A DNA stretch of 20,348 nt from Planctomycetota bacterium (GTDB lineage Bacteria > Planctomycetota > PUPC01 > JACPCR01). The notes beneath the pieces were generated by a model. That model did not search any database, was not told the DNA's origin, and was given only the letters and a program-made list of their open reading frames with translations. Position numbers and translations under genes: made by a program. Numbering within the stretch: the first letter of the stretch is position 1; each line of letters begins with the position of its first letter. The stretch covers positions 1 to 20,348 of the forward strand of contig JASLXP010000486.1 of assembly GCA_030740295.1 (NCBI GenBank). The letters run 5' to 3'. Of the stretch, positions 1 to 6,338 are shown piece by piece.

Positions 1-201
1 GCCTTCGCAGACAACCCCAAAGCTCATCTGTTCCCGTCCTCCGCCAGACGGGACGCGCAAAGAATCTGCAAGGTGATGGCCCTGGCCTTCTGCGACGCAT
101 ACTTGAAGGGGAGCGATAAGGCCAGGAAACAGCTCACGGAAGCCCACGCCGACGCGCTTTGCGGCGAAGTTGTGGACGACGTGAAATGGTACGAGAAATA
201 G
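1..201 (+). CDS. C-terminal fragment of an unidentified protein, possibly an alpha/beta hydrolase
   Basis: Frame 1 is open from the left edge to a TAG at 199-201 and encodes the last 66 residues of a protein whose start lies outside the window. The fragment is basic and helical, with the segment AFCDAYLKGSDKAR followed by a short tail ending in KWYEK. A helix of the type AF.DAYLKG near the C-terminus is common in dienelactone-hydrolase-like and acetyl-esterase-like proteins of PVC bacteria. No catalytic motif is in the visible part, so that family guess is weak. Codon use is GC-rich at third positions, which supports real coding. A candidate minus-strand gene ends 4 bases downstream. Confidence 0.6.
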   Translation, partial: AFADNPKAHLFPSSARRDAQRICKVMALAFCDAYLKGSDKARKQLTEAHADALCGEVVDDVKWYEK

Positions 202-205
202 AAAA

Positions 206-430
206 TCAGCCAGGAGCATTCAGCCTTCGAACTTTGTCCAGACGAGCGTAGGCCGCCTGCTTGCACTCCTCTGGACAATAGGTGACGCTATCCTGAAAGG
301 CAGGGGAAACTCGATAGAGCGAATTATACGCGAAGCAGAAGTGGCCGTAGGTTCAGATAACGTGACAAACGGCTACGTCGCCGAACCCCTCTGTGCTAAC
401 GAGAGACACCAACAGAACCGCACTCAGTCA
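206..430 (-). pseudogene. Possible broken gene for a small secreted Cys-rich protein
   Basis: On the minus strand one frame reads as protein-like sequence from about 430 down to a TGA at 206-208. It is interrupted by an in-frame TGA at 353-355 and bounded upstream by another TGA at 428-430. The upstream part resembles a signal peptide core (LSAVLLVSLVS) followed by DVAVCHVI. The part after the internal stop contains TYGHFCFAYN and then TYCPEECKQAAYARL. The Cys spacing (C, then C, then CxxxC) recalls small zinc-binding or YHS-like domains, but I cannot name the family. The frame fills the otherwise empty gap between the two neighbouring genes almost exactly. No intact start with a ribosome site is visible. 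It may be a decayed gene, a sequencing artefact, or a chance open frame. Confidence 0.3.
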
Positions 431-431
431 A

Positions 432-1547
432 ATGGTCATCACCGGCATAAAAACCTACCTCGTCTGCGCGCAGGAAGGCAACAGCGCCGACCGTCCTCGA
501 GGGCGCAACTGGCTCTTCGTAAGAATTGAAACCGACGCCGGCATCAGCGGTGCCGGTGAAGGAGGAGGATGGCCGGCGGTCGTAGAGAAGGCCATTCACG
601 AATTAGAGCCCTTTCTAATCGGCGAAAATCCACACGCTATCGAACACCTCTGGCACAAGCTCTACCACGTGCTCCACGGGCACGGCGTCACCGGCGCGGT
701 TCGCGGCGGCGCCATCAGCGCCATCGACATGGCCTTGTGGGATATAAAGGGCAAGTCCCTCGGCGTCCCCGTTTACGAGCTGCTCGGCGGCAAGATGCGG
801 GAGGCCATCCCGGTCTATGGCCACGCGAGCAGCGCGGACGGCGCGAAACAATTGATCGACGCCGGCTACCGCGCGTTCAAGTGTTCACCAAGTGCGAGGA
901 CACTCGAAGAGCTCAGAAGCGCGGTCGGATGGGAGGTAGAGATAGGCGTGCATTGCCACGGGCAATTCTCGCCGGCCTCAGCCATCCAGTTGGGCAAGGC
1001 TATCGAGCCATTTCGGCCGGCATTCTTCGAAGACCCGGTCATCCCCGAAGACATCGAAGCCATCGCCAAAGTAGCAGAAAAGGTGAATGTCCCCATCGCA
1101 ACGGGCGAGCGTTTCGCAACAAAATGGGCGTTCACCGAGCTCCTGTCCCGCAAGCTCGTCGACCTCGTGCAACCGGAGACGACACGCCTGGGCGGAATCA
1201 CCGAATTGAAGAAACTGGCGGCAATGGCCGAAGCGCATTCAGTAAAGGTCGCGCCCCACGACGGCTCCGTCGGCCCCATTGTCGAGATGGCTAATGTTCA
1301 CGTGCTGGCGTCGATCCCGAACTGCTATTTTCTTGAACATAAAATCAAGGATGTCCCCTGGCGTTACGAAGTCGCACCCGGCGCCGTTCAGGAAAGTGGA
1401 GGAGAGATCAGATTACCCGATGCACCGGGGCTCGGTGTTGACGTTGATGAAGCGGTAGCGCTGGCACACCAGGCCAGGGCAGCGTCCGATTTTGAGCACC
1501 GGCACAGCGCGCCTGAGGATACCACTCGTCTCGATACGCAGTGGTAA
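432..1547 (+). CDS. Mandelate racemase/enolase-superfamily protein, sugar-acid dehydratase-like
   Basis: The 371-residue product has the N-terminal capping domain and (beta/alpha)7-beta barrel of the mandelate racemase/muconate lactonizing enzyme family, closest in motif layout to galactonate dehydratases. Those enzymes abstract a proton alpha to a sugar-acid carboxylate and eliminate water. Visible landmarks are AIDMALWDIKGKSLGVPVY (residues 97-115), FK at 149-150, VHCHGQ (173-178), FFEDP (198-202), IATGER (222-227) and VAPHDG (273-278). Two points are odd. The first metal-ligand position, Asp in the family motif VDxHG, reads His174. The stretch between Lys150 and that strand is about 15 residues shorter than I recall for galactonate dehydratase. 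I chose ATG 432, giving MVITGIK, because family members begin close to this point; an in-frame ATG at 393 would add 13 atypical residues. No strong ribosome site is seen. The aldo/keto reductase follows 110 bases later. Confidence 0.88.
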   Translation: MVITGIKTYLVCAQEGNSADRPRGRNWLFVRIETDAGISGAGEGGGWPAVVEKAIHELEPFLIGENPHAIEHLWHKLYHVLHGHGVTGAVRGGAISAIDMALWDIKGKSLGVPVYELLGGKMREAIPVYGHASSADGAKQLIDAGYRAFKCSPSARTLEELRSAVGWEVEIGVHCHGQFSPASAIQLGKAIEPFRPAFFEDPVIPEDIEAIAKVAEKVNVPIATGERFATKWAFTELLSRKLVDLVQPETTRLGGITELKKLAAMAEAHSVKVAPHDGSVGPIVEMANVHVLASIPNCYFLEHKIKDVPWRYEVAPGAVQESGGEIRLPDAPGLGVDVDEAVALAHQARAASDFEHRHSAPEDTTRLDTQW

Positions 1548-1567
1548 AGGCAGCCTGGGCCGCAAGC

Positions 1568-1580
1568 CCAGCTACGATTA
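1568..1580 (+). repeat. Short dispersed repeat, copy 1 (CCAGCTACGATTA)
   Basis: This 13-mer sits in the gap between the enolase-superfamily gene and the aldo/keto reductase, in the context GCAGCCTGGGCCGCAAG just upstream. The same 13 bases recur at 10179-10191 in another intergenic gap. Both copies are non-coding and are followed by a CCTCCGC- or CCCCGC-like stretch, which suggests remnants of one dispersed intergenic repeat. I cannot place it in a named family. Confidence 0.4.
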
Positions 1581-1657
1581 TCCCCGCGTCAGGCGGAGAT
1601 AGGGATCTGAACTTCTATTTCGGTCTCGAAGATTACTTTCACTCCATATCGAGAATC

Positions 1658-2479
1658 ATGAACTACCGCACGCTCGGCCGAACCGGCCTCAAAGTCTCTG
1701 AAATCGGATACGGAGGGGGACGTGTCCGCCCAGATCAGGATGTTGAAGAAATCAAATCGGTATTGAATCACGCGATAGATGCCGGCATAAACTTCTTCGA
1801 TACCGCGCCAACCTACGGAGGCGGCCTCAGCGAAGAGCTCATCGGACAGGTCATTGGGGGCCGGCGAGAGTCCATCGTTCTCGCGACCAAGACGATGCCT
1901 CGTGATCCTGCGGGAATCATCGAATGCGTCGAGGGCAGTCTGCGCCGCCTCGGTGTCGAGACCATTGACATCCTTCAGTTTCACGGCGGTTGGATACCAT
2001 CGGAGGATGCGGATCAGATTCTCAACGATGGCGGTCTCGATACCTATTTGAAACTGAGAGACGAAGGCAAAATACGCTTCCTGGCTTTCTCCGCGGACGG
2101 GCCGGGAAACGGCATTCTGCAGCTCATCAGGACTGGCAAATTCGACGCTATTCAATGCCACTACAATCTCTTCTATCAAGCTATGTTTGATGGGTTCTGT
2201 GCCGAAGGAATCATGGCCGAGGCAGAGAAAGAAGAGATGGGAATCTTCACGATGCGAAGCACGACCAGCTCCGCATTCACCAATCTGATGAAACAGTGCT
2301 TCCCTGAATTCGCCGCAGCAAACGACCTCGAGTCGTTTCTGTTGAATTACACCCTCTCAAACCCACTCGTGGACAGCGCGCTGATGAGTCTGCAGTCTGT
2401 GGAAGCCGTAAATGCGTGCGCCCGGGTATCAGATGATATTGGGAGCCGGGTTGATATCCGTGCCGTGCATGGGCGGTAG
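1658..2479 (+). CDS. Aldo/keto reductase family protein
   Basis: The 273-residue product is an NAD(P)H-dependent aldo/keto reductase, a TIM-barrel enzyme interconverting carbonyls and alcohols. The opening MNYRTLGRTGLKVSEIG is the classic first strand of the family. The catalytic tetrad is in place: Asp48 and Tyr53 in FFDTAPTYGGG, Lys78 in LATK, and His109 in ILQFHGG. The length is at the short end of the family, and the last quarter is compact (residues LVDSALMSLQSVEAVNA). ATG 1658 is chosen because the conserved N-terminus starts exactly there; the frame is open further upstream to about 1541, but those residues are not family-like and overlap a repeat remnant. It is probably cytoplasmic, as no signal peptide is visible. 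With the upstream dehydratase-like gene it may serve sugar or sugar-acid metabolism, but the substrate cannot be told. Confidence 0.88.
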   Translation: MNYRTLGRTGLKVSEIGYGGGRVRPDQDVEEIKSVLNHAIDAGINFFDTAPTYGGGLSEELIGQVIGGRRESIVLATKTMPRDPAGIIECVEGSLRRLGVETIDILQFHGGWIPSEDADQILNDGGLDTYLKLRDEGKIRFLAFSADGPGNGILQLIRTGKFDAIQCHYNLFYQAMFDGFCAEGIMAEAEKEEMGIFTMRSTTSSAFTNLMKQCFPEFAAANDLESFLLNYTLSNPLVDSALMSLQSVEAVNACARVSDDIGSRVDIRAVHGR

Positions 2480-2596
2480 GTTTTGCAGCCGCATCAGACG
2501 CGGACCTTTGGAGAGGTCAGACAATAGCCCAGATTAAGACTAAGGACATTGATCGAAATTAAGTTACCAACTTCAACCGGAAGATATCCGCTTCGC

Positions 2597-2792
2597 AGTC
2601 CCGGAGGGACGCAGGCGAGTAGCCCCTGGTTTTAACCAGGGGAGCGGAGACAAAAAACGATTCCAGCCCCGGAGGGGCGGCGGCGCCCTGCGTGAACGAC
2701 CCTTCGCCCCTCCGGGGCTTCGATGGGTTTTTCCATTATGTCCCCAGGTTGAAACCTGGGGCTAATTGCCTCCGTCCCTTCGCTTCGGGACT
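2597..2792. repeat. Large inverted repeat: two head-to-head copies of a three-hairpin unit
   Basis: The only gene-free stretch above 300 bases (2480-2825) holds this element. Left unit: hairpin GTCCC-GGA-GGGAC (2598-2610), hairpin CCCCTGGTT-TT-AACCAGGGG (2623-2642), hairpin GCCCC-GGA-GGGGC (2666-2678). Right unit, in mirror order: GCCCC-TCC-GGGGC (2706-2718), CCCCAGGTT-GA-AACCTGGGG (2742-2761), GTCCC-loop-GGGAC (2774-2791). The right unit is the reverse complement of the left, with shared spacer sequence such as GCAGGCGAGTAG versus GGAGGCAATTAG. The central hairpin has a T:A pair on one side and A:T on the other, a compensatory change. This resembles REP/BIME elements. No transposase gene is near. 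It lies between the 3' ends of convergent genes, so it could also act as a bidirectional terminator. Confidence 0.85.
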
Positions 2793-2825
2793 ATTGAAAC
2801 TGGCAACATAATTTTGGCCTGACTC

Positions 2826-3866
2826 CTAACGCTGCATCTTGAAGCCCGTGGTCTGGTGAAATTTCATCTGCTGACCTTTCTTCTTCGTGATGATCAGGCC
2901 CTCCACATCATCCACTCGATTCAGAAACTCAATTCCTTTTTCGGCGCCGAGCACGAATGCCGCCGTGGCCAGTGCGTCTGCATCCAATGCCGTGAACGCG
3001 GTCACGGTGACACTTACAACTCCTTGAACCGGCCAGCCGGTTCGGGGATCGAAAATGTGACAATAATGCTTGCCTTTGATCTCGAAGAAACGTTCGTAAT
3101 TGCCCGAAGTGGCCACAGCCCGGTTCTCCAGGCGAATAGCGCCGATCAGTTCACCCGCTCTCAGTGGGTGCTGGATTCCCGCTGCCGAGGGGGCTCCGAA
3201 CGCGTACAGGTCCCCGCCGGCGTTCACAATGGCTCTGCGGATGCCCGCCTGCTTGAGTGATTCTGCCGCCTTATCGACTGCGTACCCTTTGGCGAGTCCA
3301 CCAAAATCCAGGCGCATGTCTTTCTGCGTAAAACGTACGCGCCGCGCATGTGGAATGTGACTGACCTTGTCGTATCCGGTCTGGCTCAACACCCGTCTCA
3401 CATCGGCCGCGGTCGGCGCTATCTGCACTTTCTGGCGGAGTCGCCAGAAAGAGACCATGGGGCCGACGGTTGGGTCAAAAGCGCCTTTCGTTTCGGTTGC
3501 CCAATGAAGGGCGCGGCCCAATACATGATTCGTCGGTTCAGTGAGCGGCATCTGTTTTTCCGCAGCATACGCGTTGATCGTTGAGAGCTCGCTCGACCTT
3601 TTGTACGTGCTCATGAGCTCATCCACTCGAACGATCTCCTGGAACGCGGCATCGCACGCAGCTTCCGGATCGGCATCGCCGGGGTCGAAGATCGTGATCT
3701 CCACCAGGGTGCCCATGATCAGTCGGCCCTGCCGGAATGGCTCTGCCTTTGAGGTGGTCTTGGGGATGTCCGAAACGTCGCCACCAGTTCTGCATCCGGC
3801 CAAGAGCATCAGGAAAGCGCAGAGGCGCCGGAATTTCATGGTCGATGGGGGCCGGTGAGAAGTCAT
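2826..3866 (-). CDS. apbE: ApbE-like FAD:protein FMN transferase, predicted lipoprotein
   Basis: ApbE enzymes move FMN from FAD onto a Ser/Thr of target redox proteins, or hydrolyse FAD, on the outer face of the cytoplasmic membrane with Mg2+. This 346-residue product shows the family motifs in order: IMGTLVEI near residue 50, FDPTVGP, LDFGGLAKGYAVDKA, IVNAGGDLYAFG, HYCHIFDPRTGWPV and DADALATAAFVLG, with the late Asp residues being expected metal ligands. The N-terminus has a short signal segment with lipobox LAGC, acylated Cys at residue 25. ATG 3864-3866 overlaps the upstream stop as ATGA, typical of translational coupling; an internal ATG at 3837-3839 (MKFRRL) would also keep the signal. 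It is the last gene of the four-gene operon. No obvious flavinylation substrate such as Nqr, Rnf or an FMN-binding domain is in the window, so the partner is unknown. Confidence 0.93.
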   Translation of the reverse strand: MTSHRPPSTMKFRRLCAFLMLLAGCRTGGDVSDIPKTTSKAEPFRQGRLIMGTLVEITIFDPGDADPEAACDAAFQEIVRVDELMSTYKRSSELSTINAYAAEKQMPLTEPTNHVLGRALHWATETKGAFDPTVGPMVSFWRLRQKVQIAPTAADVRRVLSQTGYDKVSHIPHARRVRFTQKDMRLDFGGLAKGYAVDKAAESLKQAGIRRAIVNAGGDLYAFGAPSAAGIQHPLRAGELIGAIRLENRAVATSGNYERFFEIKGKHYCHIFDPRTGWPVQGVVSVTVTAFTALDADALATAAFVLGAEKGIEFLNRVDDVEGLIITKKKGQQMKFHQTTGFKMQR

Positions 3867-5014
3867 TTTTCGAGGGCCTTGATGGCCTGTGGCAGGCTTG
3901 GGTCGACCCGGCCGCGCTTGCCTTTCCCTTCTTCCTCGATTCGCTGGTCCACGTCTTCCCTGATCTCATCGACGTCCGCATCCCAGTATTTCAGGCGCTC
4001 GGCTCCGTCGGGGGCCTCGATTGGGCGCACGAACCGAAAACCGATGGCCAATCCGCGATTGCTTGCGAGCCACCAGGGGCTCATCGGGCTGTTGGGATCG
4101 TTGGCTTTGAGCTTGTCGTCGTTTGAAGGATACCTGGCCGCGCTGCGAGTGGCCTCTGCCGGGTCTTTCCATGAGCCGCCCCTGATGACGCGCGGATAGA
4201 GCTCATCCGGCCACGCGATGGGGTTGAGCGGTCTGTCTTTCAGCTTCGAATAGCGATCTTTTCGGTAGTGATCGAGCACCCATTCGGCCACGCCTCCGTG
4301 CATGTCGTGCAGGCCCCAGGCGTTTGGCTTCTTGGTGCCGACCTTCTGAAGCCTGCCGTCAGAATTCTCAGCGAACCAGGCATACTCACCAAGTTTTTTG
4401 GGATCGTTTCCAAAGCTGCAAGCGGTCTTCGTTCCGGCCCGGCACGCGTGCTCCCATTCCACTTCACTCGGCAGCCGATAGAAACGCCGGGTGAGAAGGC
4501 TCAGCCACTTGGTGTATTGCTTCGCACCATACTGGCTCATGGTAACTGCAGGATGCTGTGGTTCTTTGCCCTTCTTATAGGTGAAACTGGTGTCGTAGAT
4601 TTTCGAAGCAGCGGTAACCACATCGGCGCCGTATTTGTTTTCGATTTTTCGAATGCCCTTGTCTTCGAATTGCTCGAACGCGAGGATCAATTCCGTGTAG
4701 AGCCAGAATTGTTTCCAGGTGATCTCGTACTTCCCAATCCAGAACGGCGCCACGCGCACTTCCGCCTGCGGCCCTTCATCGCTTTTCCTTCCGGGCTCGG
4801 ATTCAGGACTCCCCAGGAAGTAGGAACCTCCGGGGCACGGCACCATTTCATATTCGATTTCTGACCCCGGGATCAGGGCACAATACGCGACCATGTAGCC
4901 CTGTTCGACCTGGACACAACGGCCATCCGCGGGCCGTTCTTTCTGAATGCCAAGCTCCGCGTGAATACAGAGAGGCAGCCCTGCGATGATTCCTGAGAGA
5001 ACGAAACTCTTCAT
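3863..5014 (-). CDS. Exported formylglycine-generating-enzyme-like (SUMF1 family) protein without the catalytic cysteines
   Basis: The 383-residue product has a Sec signal peptide (MKSFVLSGIIAGLPLCIHAE) and then a SUMF1/FGE-sulfatase fold: FWIGKYEITWKQFW (91-104), RLPSEVEWEHACRAGT (180-195), the GNVWEW-type site changed to GGVAEW (240-245), RGGSW (278-282) and GFRFVR (325-330). True FGEs oxidise a sulfatase Cys using a copper-binding Cys pair just after RGGSW. Here that segment reads KDPAEATRSAARY with no Cys, so formylglycine synthesis is unlikely. A highly charged tail (about 334-383), alternating acidic and basic, follows the domain and may bind a partner. No sulfatase gene is in the window. 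It starts 28 bases after the oxidoreductase stop, with an AGGT-type weak ribosome site, and overlaps apbE by four bases. A structural, ligand-binding or other oxidase role is possible; the substrate is unknown. Confidence 0.88.
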   Translation of the reverse strand: MKSFVLSGIIAGLPLCIHAELGIQKERPADGRCVQVEQGYMVAYCALIPGSEIEYEMVPCPGGSYFLGSPESEPGRKSDEGPQAEVRVAPFWIGKYEITWKQFWLYTELILAFEQFEDKGIRKIENKYGADVVTAASKIYDTSFTYKKGKEPQHPAVTMSQYGAKQYTKWLSLLTRRFYRLPSEVEWEHACRAGTKTACSFGNDPKKLGEYAWFAENSDGRLQKVGTKKPNAWGLHDMHGGVAEWVLDHYRKDRYSKLKDRPLNPIAWPDELYPRVIRGGSWKDPAEATRSAARYPSNDDKLKANDPNSPMSPWWLASNRGLAIGFRFVRPIEAPDGAERLKYWDADVDEIREDVDQRIEEEGKGKRGRVDPSLPQAIKALEK

Positions 5015-5042
5015 GAATTCGACCTGAATCGCTCAATTCGAA

Positions 5043-6326
5043 TCATGAGAATTTGGTGCGGCCAGGCATGGCGACTTTCGGCTCGGGCACATCTTCCCAC
5101 GCGTATTTTTCGGGACCGAGTTTTTCTTTACTGTTGAAGCACTGCTCCCATTTGAGCGTCCTGCCGGTGTAGGTACACATGCGGCCCATGATGGCGAGCA
5201 TGGTGCTGTTGGCCATGTAATGGCCGTTGTTGATTGGCTCTCCGTCACGGATGCTCTTGAACAGCGCCTTGTGCTCCTGCACGTACATGCTTGGTTTCGG
5301 GCCGCTGTAACGCCAAGTGTTCTTGCCTTGAATACGATGTCGCAAAATGCGGGCCTGGCCTTCGGTCCCCAGAACCGTTTCGTCCACGTGATTGGTCGTG
5401 CCGTTCTGCTGGCGGCAGGTGAAGTAGACCTTCTTTCCATCGGCATATTCAAAGAACACGACGTGATGATCGAAGATGTTGCCCCACTTTGCACCGGTGC
5501 GCTGCTGGCGACCGCCGATGCCTGTGGCACTGATTGGATGAGTGTCGCCCATGAGCCAGGCGCATTTGTCCAGGCTGTGTATCGCCTGCTCAGCGATGTG
5601 GTCGCCGGACAGCCAGGTGTAATACAGCCAGTTGCGCACCTGGTATTCCATTCGGCTCCAATCGGGTTTGTCACCCCGATGCCAGAGCGTGCCTGCGTTA
5701 TAGCTGGACTGAACTGCTACGATTTCGCCGATGGCCTTCTCTTCCAGCACCTGTTGCATGGTGGCGTTGACGCCGAGGTCATAGCGCCAGCAAAGACCGG
5801 ACACGACGGACAAGTTCTTCTCCTTCGCCTTCTTGCAGGTCTCGATGACGCTCCGGACGCCAGGCGCATCCACCGCGACAGGCTTTTCAACAAAACAGTG
5901 TTTGCCCTTATCGACAGCATAGGCCAGATGTTCGGGACGAAAGTGAGGCGGCGTCGTCAGGAGGACAACGTCCACGCTGTCGATGACCTTTTTATACGCA
6001 TCGAATCCTGAGAAGAGAGTTTCGTCGGTTACCTTGATGCGTCCCTTGTACTGCTTCTTGCGATTCAATCCTTTCAGGCTGTTTCTGGCCCGATCTTCGA
6101 AGGTGTCGCCAAGCGCCGTGACGACCACTCCCGGGTCCGCTTCCATTGCATCCATCGCGGCTTTTGTTCCGCGGCCGCCCGTCCCAACGACGCCGATTCG
6201 GAGCGTGTCGTTGCCCGCAGCATGAGCTCCTCTGCTCATGAGGTCAGCGGCCAGGGCAGTACTCACGGCGGTGACGCCGGTCTTCTTCATAAAGTCGCGC
6301 CGCGTGGTTTCTTGTTCGTTAATCAT
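5043..6326 (-). CDS. Exported Gfo/Idh/MocA family oxidoreductase (twin-arginine leader)
   Basis: The family uses NAD(P) to oxidise or reduce sugar and inositol hydroxyls, often at C3. The 427-residue product starts with a twin-arginine signal (TTRRDFMKKTG, then a hydrophobic stretch ending SRGAHA near residue 36), so it is probably exported folded with its cofactor, as in Zymomonas glucose-fructose oxidoreductase. Key motifs are the Rossmann loop GVVGTGGRG (45-53), FVEKP (145-149) with the catalytic-type Lys, and GDHIAEQAIHSLDK (241-254) with the His expected near the substrate. Length and architecture match the Bac-type large subfamily of PVC and Bacteroidota genomes. A GAGG ribosome site lies about 8 bases before ATG 6326. 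The stop of the upstream isomerase is 12 bases away, so the two are co-transcribed. I infer that it supplies or uses a 3-keto sugar for the neighbouring isomerase; substrate unknown. Confidence 0.93.
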   Translation of the reverse strand: MINEQETTRRDFMKKTGVTAVSTALAADLMSRGAHAAGNDTLRIGVVGTGGRGTKAAMDAMEADPGVVVTALGDTFEDRARNSLKGLNRKKQYKGRIKVTDETLFSGFDAYKKVIDSVDVVLLTTPPHFRPEHLAYAVDKGKHCFVEKPVAVDAPGVRSVIETCKKAKEKNLSVVSGLCWRYDLGVNATMQQVLEEKAIGEIVAVQSSYNAGTLWHRGDKPDWSRMEYQVRNWLYYTWLSGDHIAEQAIHSLDKCAWLMGDTHPISATGIGGRQQRTGAKWGNIFDHHVVFFEYADGKKVYFTCRQQNGTTNHVDETVLGTEGQARILRHRIQGKNTWRYSGPKPSMYVQEHKALFKSIRDGEPINNGHYMANSTMLAIMGRMCTYTGRTLKWEQCFNSKEKLGPEKYAWEDVPEPKVAMPGRTKFS

Positions 6327-6338
6327 TCGAGGTCCTCG

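Noticed and set aside
353..355. Selenocysteine or TGA-as-Trp recoding in the minus-strand small frame
   Set aside because: TGA is the normal stop of several genes here, no convincing SECIS hairpin follows, and the SelA-like gene in the window is not a true selenocysteine synthase.
569..1294. 241-codon open frame on the plus strand inside the enolase-superfamily gene
   Set aside because: Its product is Arg-rich low-complexity sequence typical of a shifted frame in GC-rich DNA, and the overlapping frame encodes clear family motifs.
5220..6011. 263-codon plus-strand open frame opposite the exported oxidoreductase
   Set aside because: It is antisense to a full Gfo/Idh/MocA protein and has no protein family features of its own.
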